The notes below the pieces were generated by a model, which did no database searches, was not told the origin of the DNA, and was given only the letters and a program-made list of their open reading frames with translations. From NCBI RefSeq assembly GCF_034043515.1, contig NZ_CP138214.1, positions 2,108,001 to 2,172,000 of the forward strand: a DNA stretch of 64,000 nucleotides, in the 5' to 3' direction. This DNA is from Pseudomonas sp. MUP55 (GTDB lineage Bacteria > Pseudomonadota > Gammaproteobacteria > Pseudomonadales > Pseudomonadaceae). The position numbers and the translations under genes were made by a program. Shown piece by piece: positions 29,881 to 37,819 of the stretch (the stretch's first letter is position 1; the number at the start of each line of letters is the position of its first letter).

Positions 29881-30579
29881 TTATTTGCGGACGGTGCGCT
29901 GTTCGATGCGCTTCTCGAAGGTGCCGCAGATGATCCGGTCGACGTAGATGCCAGGGGTATGGATCTGCGCGGGGTCCAGCTCGCCCGGTTCGACGATTTC
30001 CTCGACTTCGACCACGGTGATCTTGCCGGCGGTGGCGGCCAGCGGGTTGAAGTTCTGGGCGGTGTGGCGATAAATGACGTTGCCGAAGTGGTCGGCTTTC
30101 CAGCCTTTGACGATCGCGAAATCACCGGTGATGGACTCTTCCATCAGGTAGGGACGGCCTTTGAATTCGCGGGTTTCCTTGCCTTCGGCGACAGGGGTGC
30201 CGACGCCCGTGGCGGTGAAGAAGGCCGGAATGCCGGCACCGCCTGCGCGCATTTTTTCCGCCAGGGTGCCCTGGGGGGTGAGCACCACTTCGATTTCGCC
30301 GCTGAGCAGTTGCTTCTCGAACAGGGCGTTTTCACCCACGTAGGAGGCGATCACTTTGCTGATCTGTTTTTCTTCCAGCAGGATGCCCAGGCCAAAACCG
30401 TCGACGCCGCAGTTGTTGGAGACTACGGTGAGGCCGCGGGTGCCTTTGCGCTTGATCTCGGCGATGAGGTTTTCCGGGATGCCGCACAGGCCAAAACCAC
30501 CGGAGAGCACGGTCATGCCGTCTTCCAGGCCTGCCAGCGCCTCTTCATAGGACGCCACGCGCTTATCGAAACCTGCCAT
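29881..30579 (-). CDS. 3-oxoacid CoA-transferase, alpha subunit
   Basis: Large subunit (232 residues), first gene of the operon. CoA-binding signature [13 protein letters not shown] near residue 27, plus [14 protein letters not shown] and [13 protein letters not shown]. The ATG at 30579 has AGAGGTG upstream; the longer frame begins 11 codons earlier without an RBS. It is divergent from a LysR gene 189 bp away, whose product is the obvious candidate regulator of the operon. Confidence 0.94.
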   Translation of the reverse strand: MAGFDKRVASYEEALAGLEDGMTVLSGGFGLCGIPENLIAEIKRKGTRGLTVVSNNCGVDGFGLGILLEEKQISKVIASYVGENALFEKQLLSGEIEVVLTPQGTLAEKMRAGGAGIPAFFTATGVGTPVAEGKETREFKGRPYLMEESITGDFAIVKGWKADHFGNVIYRHTAQNFNPLAATAGKITVVEVEEIVEPGELDPAQIHTPGIYVDRIICGTFEKRIEQRTVRK

Positions 30580-30689
30580 ATGCACCTCTTTTATTGTGAG
30601 TGGGCCAGCCAATGGACCGAGTGTTGCGCTGACGGATTGATTTGTTAAGTTGTTTTTTTAGGTTGATTGGTTTGAAAAACAGCATAATC

Positions 30690-30761
30690 AGCTACAAGCG
30701 GCAAGCTACAAGCAGTGTCAGCGGCCGCTTTCACTTGCAGCTTTCAACTTGCAGCTCGGAG
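30690..30761. repeat. AAGCTACAAGC-type dispersed repeat
   Basis: Stacked AGCTACAAGCGGCAAGCTAC units followed by the inverted TTGCAGCTTTCAACTTGCAG. It abuts the RBS of the LysR gene. A related sequence lies at 36048-36118. Confidence 0.6.
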
Positions 30762-30768
30762 CTACCTT

Positions 30769-31671
30769 ATGACCGTTAAACAGATGCGTGCCTTTCTGGC
30801 GGTGGCTCAGAGCCTGAGTTTTGCCGCTGCCTGCGAGCGTCTGCACCTGTCCCAATCGGCGCTGAGCCTGACGATCAAAGGCCTTGAAGAAGGGTTGGGA
30901 GGGCGCCTGTTCAGTCGCAATACACGCAATGTGGCCCTCACGCCTGAGGGTGAATCGCTGTTGCCGCTCGCACGCCGGTTGATTGCCGATTGGGACAACG
31001 CCGAAGACGAACTGCGTCAACGCTTCACCCTGCAGCGCGGGCGTGTGACGGTGGCGGCGATGCCGTCATTTGCCGGTAACCTGCTGCCGCCCATTCTGAA
31101 GATCTTCCGCGCGCGCTATCCCCAGGTGAACGTGACGGTGCATGACTTGATCAACGAGCAGGTACTGGAGATGGTGCGCGACCGCCAAGTAGAGCTGGGT
31201 GTCGCGTTCGAGCCGTCCGACGGTTCGTCACTGGCCTTCACGCCGCTGTACCTGGACCGGTTTATCGCAGTGGTGCCGGCAGATTCGCCTTTGGCGCAAT
31301 GGCCTCAGATCGACTGGAAAAACCTGTTGGAACAGCCTTTCATTACCTTGCAGCGGCCATCGACGGTGCGGGTAATGCTTGAGGAACACCTGGGCGCCTT
31401 GCAGATGAAACTGCCGGTGGCGTTGGAAAGCCATCAATTGGCCACGGTGGGCAAGATGGTTGCCAGCGGCTTGGGCGTCAGCGCTGTGCCCGCACTGTGT
31501 GCACGGCAAATGGAGGAGGCGGGCGCCCGTTGCATCACCTTGACCGGCCCTGTGATCGAGCGGCCGATTGGCGTGCTGACTAAACCAGGCCACGAACTAT
31601 CGGCGGCGGCGCAGGTGTTGTTCGATATCTTCCGGGATGAGGCGGGGAAGGGACGGTTTCCGACGTTCTGA
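30769..31671 (+). CDS. LysR-family transcriptional regulator
   Basis: 300-residue LysR protein. The N-terminal winged helix-turn-helix is VKQMRAFLAVAQSLSFAAAC followed by LHLSQSALSLTIKGLEEGLG, and the C-terminal substrate-binding domain begins at VTVAAMPSFAGNLLPPIL. The start ATG at 30769 has CGGAG upstream; an earlier in-frame start would translate the dispersed repeat. It is divergent from the CoA-transferase/thiolase operon, which it probably controls. The inducer is unknown; acetoacetate or a related 3-oxoacid is a guess from context. Confidence 0.9.
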   Translation: MTVKQMRAFLAVAQSLSFAAACERLHLSQSALSLTIKGLEEGLGGRLFSRNTRNVALTPEGESLLPLARRLIADWDNAEDELRQRFTLQRGRVTVAAMPSFAGNLLPPILKIFRARYPQVNVTVHDLINEQVLEMVRDRQVELGVAFEPSDGSSLAFTPLYLDRFIAVVPADSPLAQWPQIDWKNLLEQPFITLQRPSTVRVMLEEHLGALQMKLPVALESHQLATVGKMVASGLGVSAVPALCARQMEEAGARCITLTGPVIERPIGVLTKPGHELSAAAQVLFDIFRDEAGKGRFPTF

Positions 31672-31685
31672 AGTGCGAAACAAAA

Positions 31686-31711
31686 GTGGGAGCTGGCACG
31701 CCAGCTCCCAC
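31686..31711. terminator. Hairpin between convergent genes
   Basis: Perfect 11-bp stem GTGGGAGCTGG / CCAGCTCCCAC with a CACG loop, between the LysR gene (+) and a convergent hypothetical gene (-). The GTGGGAGCTGG arms also resemble a Pseudomonas REP variant. Confidence 0.7.
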
Positions 31712-31728
31712 ATTAGTTTAAATGCCTG

Positions 31729-32058
31729 TTAGTAGTAACGGTCGATCACTTTAACTTGCGAGCTGTCTTTGAAAGATGCCCAGGCATTGTTAAGTGTGTC
31801 GAATACCTGCTCGATAAAGTTGCGATCGGCTGCCGCTTTCTTGCCGACATAACCCTGACCACGACGGTACATCTTCAGGCGCGCCGCCAGTTCACGGTGA
31901 TTACGGTCGAACTCGGCTTCTTCGGTGTGGGGCGCCAGGCAGTCAAGTTGAACTTCGCCCGATTTGCCAATCCACAGGATATGGTCGTCGAGTGTGTCTT
32001 TCTGCGCTGCGAACATCTCAGCCAATTCATCGATAGTTGGTTGGTTGTTCAGATTCAT
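31729..32058 (-). CDS. Conserved hypothetical protein (109 aa)
   Basis: Soluble helical protein starting MNLNNQPTIDELAEMFAAQK. The middle stretch HILWIGKSGEVQLDCLAPHT and the basic patch ARLKMYRRGQGYVGKKAAAD are distinctive but do not map to a family I recognise. AAGGGG lies 9 nt before the ATG. It has normal coding composition and is probably monocistronic, with a 530-bp gap upstream. Confidence 0.75.
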   Translation of the reverse strand: MNLNNQPTIDELAEMFAAQKDTLDDHILWIGKSGEVQLDCLAPHTEEAEFDRNHRELAARLKMYRRGQGYVGKKAAADRNFIEQVFDTLNNAWASFKDSSQVKVIDRYY

Positions 32059-32587
32059 GTGTAAGCCCCTTGACCAGTTGGCGATCTATCAGTTGGTTCG
32101 TTAAAACTTGCTTAGTTGTCTCCGGTTACGAAAACCGGGCGTCAGTAACGGTCTGCCGAATACGGGCAGGGTCTTGAACCTGATGCATGTAGTCTTGCTG
32201 ATGAACCGCTACGCAACGCTTTCGTAACGAAGACAAGCAGCGATTGAGCTCCTTGTACCGACCCCCTTCGGGACCTGTCAGCTTCATCAATCTGCCTTGT
32301 GGGCAGTGCACATCCGGAAAAACAGCTCGGCGGTCAGACGAGCTTGTTCAAAACGCGTGTTACCAACACTCCCGATCCGGGAGACGTCTCGATAATGCAA
32401 GGACAAAAAGGTTACGTCAACGATTATGTAGTGATTATTTTCAGGCACTACATAAATCGCTGTGGGGACGGGAAGATGCGCGAAAAACGTGACTTGAGCG
32501 TCATTTTTTGAAGCGGCGGGTCGCAGACTAACAGGTGTTTCCTGGATGCTCGTTGTGCCTGTGAGTTTTTCGCGAGCAAGCTCGCTC
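32059..32587. other. 530-bp gene-poor gap
   Basis: I see no convincing gene. It contains the promoter region of the 109-aa hypothetical gene, several short frames with poor starts, an AT-rich perfect inverted repeat at 32424-32455, and at its right end a lone family A REP. The AT content in 32380-32470 is well above the background. Confidence 0.5.
32424..32455. promoter_or_regulatory. Perfect 10-bp inverted repeat in an AT-rich gap
   Basis: TTATGTAGTG and CACTACATAA are exact complements 12 nt apart. It could be an operator or an RNA hairpin; no T-tract follows and no gene start is close. Confidence 0.4.
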
Positions 32588-32592
32588 TTACA
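32570..32592. repeat. Single REP, family A, overlapping the sirtuin gene end
   Basis: TCGCGAGCAAGCTCGCTCTT plus AC, one mismatch from the family A consensus. The stop codon of the sirtuin gene (32588-32590) lies inside it. The left half of a full REPIN is missing or unrecognisable. Confidence 0.8.
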
Positions 32593-33430
32593 GTCGTCCG
32601 GCCAGCAAAGGTAATAATAGCTCGCAGGACGCTTCGATTTTTGCCTGCAACAGCTCATCCCCGCGGGTCTTGCCCAGGTTGATGGCGATCACTGGCTTGC
32701 CTTGTTCCACCATGGCCTTGCACAGGCGAAACGCCGAATAGGCCATCAGTGACGACCCCACCACCAGCAAGCCTTCGGCCTGTTGTACGGCCGCCATCGC
32801 CCTGGCCGCTGTGGCCGGCGCTACGTTCTCGCCGAAGAACACAACATCCGGCTTCAAACGCTCGCCATGGCAATGCGGGCAGTGGGGGACCTGGAAGTGT
32901 TCTTCGAAGGTGGGATCGAGCAAAGTGTCGCCGTCCGGTGCTTGCACGGCGTGGACCTGCGCCAGGTAGGGATTGTCGATGTCCATTTGCCGCTGGATTA
33001 GATCGCGCGGGCTGCGCTGCTGGCAATCCAGGCACAGCACCCGGTGCAGGCTGCCGTGCAGTTCAATCACGTCATGGCTACCGGCTTGATCATGCAGGGT
33101 ATCGACGTTTTGGGTGATCAACCCGCTGATGCGCCCGCGCGACTGCAGCGTCGCCAACGCCAGGTGCGCCTTGTTCGGTTGTGCAGCGCGCACCCTCGGC
33201 CAGCCGAGCATGGCCCGCGCCCAATAACGGCGGCGCGCCTGCGGGGTAGCGAGAAACTCCTGGTACATCATCGGCGCTTTGCCCCGGCGCACCCCTTCGC
33301 TGTCACGATAGTCGGGAATGCCTGACGACGTGCTGATTCCGGCACCGGTCAGCACCAGAAAGCGCCTTTCGGCCATCGCCCGGTGCAGCGTGTCGAGGTG
33401 GTCTGCTTGATGATCCAGCGTGTCGAGCAT
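32588..33430 (-). CDS. NAD-dependent protein deacylase, SIR2 family
   Basis: Sirtuin of 280 residues that removes acyl groups from lysine using NAD+. All core motifs are visible: GAGISTSSGIPDYR, TQNVDTLH, the catalytic His in ELHGSLH, two zinc pairs (CLDC and CPHC), VVFFGENV and GSSL. The insert LDPTFEEHFQVPHCPHC between the zinc pairs is typical of the longer bacterial class. AGGAGA before the ATG overlaps the stop of the upstream CBS-domain gene, so the two are co-transcribed. The stop codon is provided by a REP. Confidence 0.94.
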   Translation of the reverse strand: MLDTLDHQADHLDTLHRAMAERRFLVLTGAGISTSSGIPDYRDSEGVRRGKAPMMYQEFLATPQARRRYWARAMLGWPRVRAAQPNKAHLALATLQSRGRISGLITQNVDTLHDQAGSHDVIELHGSLHRVLCLDCQQRSPRDLIQRQMDIDNPYLAQVHAVQAPDGDTLLDPTFEEHFQVPHCPHCHGERLKPDVVFFGENVAPATAARAMAAVQQAEGLLVVGSSLMAYSAFRLCKAMVEQGKPVIAINLGKTRGDELLQAKIEASCELLLPLLAGRL

Positions 33431-33438
33431 GGGGTCTC

Positions 33439-33879
33439 CTATTCGCCTCGGATGTACTGCTCCAGCTGTTGGATCAAGGCGGCTTGTTCAGCAATGGCTT
33501 CCTTGACCAGGTCGCCAATGGACAACAGCCCGAGCAGCTTGCCGTCTTCCACGACCGGGAGGTGGCGCAGGTGACTGTCGGTCATGATGTTCATGCACGC
33601 CTCAACCGTCTTGTGGGTATCGACGGTGATGACCGGGGAACTCATCACCTCATCGACCCGGGTGGTGACCGACGATAAACCTTTGAGGATGAGTTTGCGT
33701 GCGTAATCGCGCTCGCTGATGATGCCAACCACGGTGCCATCCTTGACCACGGGCAAGGCCCCGACGTTTTTCTCGGACATCCGCACCAGTGCCTCGAACA
33801 CGGTGTGGTCCCACTGGATGGTGTGGACGTCCTGATTCTTCTGATCCTTGGCTTTGAGCAATTCTGCGACGGTTTTCAT
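33439..33879 (-). CDS. CBS-domain protein
   Basis: 146-residue protein made of two CBS motifs: VHTIQWDHTVFEALVRMSEK with VGIISERDYARKLIL, then MSSPVITVDTHKTVEACMNI with LGLLSIGDLVKEAI. Stand-alone CBS pairs bind adenine nucleotides such as AMP, ATP or NAD(H) and act as energy sensors. The ATG at 33879 has GGAG upstream. The gene ends 8 bp before the sirtuin start, giving a nucleotide-sensor/NAD-enzyme operon. Confidence 0.9.
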   Translation of the reverse strand: MKTVAELLKAKDQKNQDVHTIQWDHTVFEALVRMSEKNVGALPVVKDGTVVGIISERDYARKLILKGLSSVTTRVDEVMSSPVITVDTHKTVEACMNIMTDSHLRHLPVVEDGKLLGLLSIGDLVKEAIAEQAALIQQLEQYIRGE

Positions 33880-34013
33880 GGCGGCCACTCCGGTGTTGTT
33901 GTTAGGTAGTCAACTACTGCCCCTACAGAATCCTAGACGGCCCACGTTGCAGCAAGGTCCAAAGCGGCGTTAAACCCGTCGAAAAGCGTCATTCGCCGGT
34001 GTTTTTTGCGCTT

Positions 34014-35966
34014 TTAGCCGGCACTTGCCGGCTTTTTCGCCCGTTTGGGGCTGTCCGTGGTCTTGCGTGGCGCGCTCTTGCGCTTGTTTTTCCAGGCCGC
34101 TGCGCCTTTTTTCGCTGCGGGGCTGGCCGGGCCGGTGATGGTCATGCGCATGCCATTGCAACGTGCCACCTGCTTGCTCATCCACGCCGCTTGTTTGGCG
34201 ACGAACTCTTCCAGGCTCATTTCGCCGCTTTGCACCATGTCCAACGCCTGCTCCCAGATAGCGGTGGTACCGGGATCGGCGATGGCCCGAGGCACTGCGT
34301 CAATCAGGCTGAACGCCGCCGGGGTGGCCGACAGCGCCTTGCCGTTCTTCACCAGGTAACCGCGGTCCAGCAGGCCCTGGATAATCCCGGCGCGTGTGGC
34401 TTCGGTGCCTATGCCCGTGGTGTCCTTGAGCTTCTGCTTGAGCAATGGATCCTCCACCAGCTTGGCGACGTTTTTCATCGCTTTGATCAGGTCGCCTTCG
34501 GTAAAGGGCTTGGGCGGTTGGGTCCACAGGTCCTTGAGGTTGACCTTGACCACGGCACAGTCCTGGCCCTGCACCAGCAGAGGCAAGGCTTGAGGCGCGG
34601 GCGCTTCCCTGCCTTTGGCGGGAGCGAGGGCTTCGGGCAGTGCGCGTTTCCAGCCCGGTTCGATGACGACTTTGCCCACTGCGCGCAGCGCCTGGCCGGC
34701 ACAGTCGAAATCCGCCTGGGTCCGGTCGTATTCATGGTTGGGCAGAAATTGCGCCAGGTAGCGCGCGCGTATCAGGGTGTAGACCGCGCGAGGCTTGCCG
34801 GTGAGTTGGGCGATGTCCTTGCCGGCTCCGGTGGGAATAATGCCGTGGTGGGCGCTGACCTTGGCGTCGTTCCAGGCGCGTGAGCGACGAGCAGGGTCCA
34901 TGTAGTTCATCAACTCGCCCACGGCCGCATCCGCGCGGCCGAGTGCGGCGAGGATCTTCGGCGCTTCGCTGTGCTGGCTCAACGGCAGGTAGCCGCAATC
35001 GCTGCGCGGGTAGGTGATGACCTTGTGGGTTTCGTAGAGGGATTGAGCAATGTCCAGGGTTTCCTGGGCGCCGAGGCCGAGCTTTTTCGAGCAGATTTCC
35101 TGCAGGGTGCCGAGGTCGAAGGGCAGGGGGGCGACCTCACGCATGCGCTCGGTACGCAGCTTCACCAGGCGCGCGCTGGTCGCGTGGGCCATGGCATCGG
35201 CGGCGTCCCGGGCCAGTTGCGGGTTGAGGCAACGGCCCTGGTCATCGCAGGCATCGTCGGCGGCGCGCCATTGGGCGGTGAAGGTGATGCGCTCGTGGAG
35301 CAGCTCTACATCGATGGCCCAATACGCCACGGGTACGAAATCGGCGATGCTGCGGTCACGGTCGACCACCAGCCGCAAGGTGGGGGTTTGCACGCGGCCC
35401 ACCGGCAATACGCCCTGGTAGCCGGATTGGCGCCCGAGCAAGGTGAACAGGCGGCTCATGTTCATGCCGATCAGCCAGTCGGCGCGGGAGCGGCCCAGGG
35501 CCGAGTGATACAGGCTGAAGGTCTGCGCACCGGGCTTGAGCGCGGCCAGGGCCTTGTGGATGGAGGCATCGTCCAGCGCCGACAGCCACAACCGCTGGAT
35601 CGGCCCGCGATAACGGCAATGCTCCACCAGTTCGCGGGCGATCATCTCGCCCTCGCGGTCGGCGTCGGTCGCGATCACCAGTTCCCTGGCTTCCCCCAGC
35701 AGGCGCTTGACCGCCTTGAACTGGCTGGCGGTCTTGGGTTTGACCTGCATTTTCCATTTTTCCGGGACGATCGGCAGGTCGGCGAGTACCCAGCGTTTGT
35801 ATTTGGCGTCATACGCGTCAGGCGGGGCGGTTTCCAGCAGGTGACCGATGCACCAGGTGACTGTGACTCCGCTGCCCAGCCAGCATCCATCGCCCCGGCG
35901 ATTGGCGCCGAGCACGGCCGCGATGTCCTTGGCCTGGGAGGGTTTTTCACAGAGGTATAACTGCAT
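34014..35966 (-). CDS. topB: DNA topoisomerase III
   Basis: Type IA topoisomerase of 650 residues that decatenates DNA. TOPRIM motifs include LYLCEKPSQAKDIAAVLGA and VIATDADREGEMIARELVE; the active-site tyrosine is in VITYPRSDCGYLP. The C-terminus is short and basic (KNKRKSAPRKTT), with no zinc fingers, as usual for TopB. The ATG at 35966 starts MQLYLCEKPSQ; a GTG three codons earlier is possible. It is monocistronic. Confidence 0.96.
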   Translation of the reverse strand: MQLYLCEKPSQAKDIAAVLGANRRGDGCWLGSGVTVTWCIGHLLETAPPDAYDAKYKRWVLADLPIVPEKWKMQVKPKTASQFKAVKRLLGEARELVIATDADREGEMIARELVEHCRYRGPIQRLWLSALDDASIHKALAALKPGAQTFSLYHSALGRSRADWLIGMNMSRLFTLLGRQSGYQGVLPVGRVQTPTLRLVVDRDRSIADFVPVAYWAIDVELLHERITFTAQWRAADDACDDQGRCLNPQLARDAADAMAHATSARLVKLRTERMREVAPLPFDLGTLQEICSKKLGLGAQETLDIAQSLYETHKVITYPRSDCGYLPLSQHSEAPKILAALGRADAAVGELMNYMDPARRSRAWNDAKVSAHHGIIPTGAGKDIAQLTGKPRAVYTLIRARYLAQFLPNHEYDRTQADFDCAGQALRAVGKVVIEPGWKRALPEALAPAKGREAPAPQALPLLVQGQDCAVVKVNLKDLWTQPPKPFTEGDLIKAMKNVAKLVEDPLLKQKLKDTTGIGTEATRAGIIQGLLDRGYLVKNGKALSATPAAFSLIDAVPRAIADPGTTAIWEQALDMVQSGEMSLEEFVAKQAAWMSKQVARCNGMRMTITGPASPAAKKGAAAWKNKRKSAPRKTTDSPKRAKKPASAG

Positions 35967-36047
35967 GGGCGTCACATCAGATCAGGTTGATACCTGGCAG
36001 GATGCTTAGTCAGAGAGATTTGAGCAACCATTATCTGTATGGATGTA

Positions 36048-36118
36048 CAGCTTGAAGTTTCAAGCTGCAAGCTACAAGAAAGAGCCGATTGGCTTTTACT
36101 TGCCGCTTGCAGCTTGGC
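36048..36118. repeat. AAGCTGCAAGC-type dispersed repeat, imperfect hairpin
   Basis: CAGCTTGAAGTTTCAAGCTG plus CAAGCTACAAG faces CTTGCCGCTTGCAGCTTGG. It sits between the MFS stop and the topB start. It is related to the repeat at 30690. Confidence 0.6.
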
Positions 36119-36131
36119 CCTTGAGGCTTAT

Positions 36132-37754
36132 TCAGTTGTTATCGATGTCTACATGCCGGGTTTCTTTGAGGCAGAACAAGCCCACCACCAGGCTGACCCC
36201 GGTCACCACCACCGGGTACCACAAGCCGTAGAAGATATCGCCGGTGTACACCACCAGGGCAAACGACACGGTGGGCAGGAACCCGCCAAACCAGCCGTTA
36301 CCGATGTGGTAGGGCAGCGACATCGAGGTGTAGCGGATACGGGTCGGGAACAGCTCTACCATCAGCGCCGCCAAGGGGCCGTAGCACATGGCGGCGATCA
36401 GGATCAGTGCGACGATCAGCACCACCACCATCACCTTGTTGACCTGGGCCATGTCCGCCGAGCTCGGGTAGCCGGCCAGGGCCACCGCGCCGCGCAGTGC
36501 CGCTTCATCGAAGCCATCGATGCGCACATCACCGACGCTGACCTGTACCGGTGCGCCGGCCGGAGCCGCGACGCTGCTGTACGGCAGGCCTTGCTTGACC
36601 AGGAAGGTCTTGACCTTGTCGCACGGGCTGTCAAAGCGGGCCTTGCCCACCGGGTCGAACTGGAAGGTGCAGGTGGCCGGATCGGCCTGCACGGTAATCG
36701 GTGCCTGCTGGCTGGCCTGGTCCATCGCCGGGTTGGTGTAGTGCGCCAGGCTCTTGAAAATCGGGAAGTACAGGAAGGTCGCCAGCAGCAGGCCCAGCAT
36801 CAGCACCGGCTTGCGCCCGACCTTGTCCGACAGCCAACCAAACAGGATGAAGAACGGTGCGCCGATCACCACGCTGATAATCAGCAGCATGTTGGCCAGG
36901 GCCGGGTCCATCTTCAGGAACTGGGTGAGGAAGAACAGCACGTAAAACTGCGCTGCATAAAAGGTCACCGCCTGCCCACCGTTGATGCTGAACAACGCGA
37001 TCAGTACAACTTTGAGGTTTTCCCATTTACCGAACGACTCGCGGATCGGCGCCTTGCTGGCCTTGCCTTCCTCTTTCATTTTCAGGAATGCCGGCGATTC
37101 GTGCAGGCTCATGCGAATCCAGGTGGAGATGCCCAGCAATACGATGGAGAACAGGAACGGAATACGCCAGCCCCACACCTCGAACTGGTCGCCGGTGAAA
37201 TAACGGCAGGCCAGCACCACCAGCAACGACAGCAACAGGCCGAGGGTGGCGGTGGATTGAATCCAGCTGGTGTGCAAGCCACGTTTGCCAGCCGGGGCAT
37301 GCTCGGCAACATAGGTGGCGGCGCCGCCGTATTCGCCGCCGAGGGCCAGGCCTTGCAGCATGCGCAGCACAATCAGGATGATCGGCGCCGCGATGCCGAT
37401 GCTGGCATAGGTCGGCAGCAGCCCGACACAAAAGGTGGCCACGCCCATCAGGATGATGGTGACGAGGAAGGTGTACTTGCGCCCGATCATGTCGCCCAGG
37501 CGGCCGAACACCAGCGCGCCGAAGGGCCGCACCACAAAGCCTGCGGCGAACGCCATCAGCGCGAAGATAAACGCCGTGGTGTCGTTGACCCCGGCGAAGA
37601 ATTGCTTGCTGATCACCGCCGCGAGGGCGCCGTAGAGGAAAAAGTCATACCACTCGAACACCGTCCCCAGGGACGAGGCGAAAATGACTTTCTTTGAGTC
37701 GTTGCTGGTGCTCGCATCCATCGCCGAGCCCAGGGGTTGAGCATGTTCTGACAT
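36132..37754 (-). CDS. MFS transporter, metabolite:H+ symporter (MHS) family
   Basis: Inner-membrane symporter of 540 residues, longer than the usual 430-450. Signatures of the MHS group: SSLGTVFEWYDFFLYG in TM1, VVRPFGALVFGRLGDMIGRK, LRMLQGLALGGEYGGAATYV and a large central loop. An extra stretch of about 95 residues (from about 345 to 440), rich in Pro/Ala and with two cysteines (ATCTFQF and SPCDKV), lies before the last spans and probably forms a periplasmic domain. The gene is 65 bp downstream of the GMC oxidoreductase gene and probably imports its substrate. Confidence 0.9.
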   Translation of the reverse strand: MSEHAQPLGSAMDASTSNDSKKVIFASSLGTVFEWYDFFLYGALAAVISKQFFAGVNDTTAFIFALMAFAAGFVVRPFGALVFGRLGDMIGRKYTFLVTIILMGVATFCVGLLPTYASIGIAAPIILIVLRMLQGLALGGEYGGAATYVAEHAPAGKRGLHTSWIQSTATLGLLLSLLVVLACRYFTGDQFEVWGWRIPFLFSIVLLGISTWIRMSLHESPAFLKMKEEGKASKAPIRESFGKWENLKVVLIALFSINGGQAVTFYAAQFYVLFFLTQFLKMDPALANMLLIISVVIGAPFFILFGWLSDKVGRKPVLMLGLLLATFLYFPIFKSLAHYTNPAMDQASQQAPITVQADPATCTFQFDPVGKARFDSPCDKVKTFLVKQGLPYSSVAAPAGAPVQVSVGDVRIDGFDEAALRGAVALAGYPSSADMAQVNKVMVVVLIVALILIAAMCYGPLAALMVELFPTRIRYTSMSLPYHIGNGWFGGFLPTVSFALVVYTGDIFYGLWYPVVVTGVSLVVGLFCLKETRHVDIDNN

Positions 37755-37819
37755 CGGTTAGCCCTCACAGTGATTATTTATTGTTGTTCCACTGTCGGCG
37801 CCAGGTGCGGCGCCGCTAT

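Noticed and set aside
32126..32311. 61-codon frame on the minus strand in the 530-bp gap
   Set aside because: No convincing RBS, odd composition and no recognisable homologue; left out as a gene.
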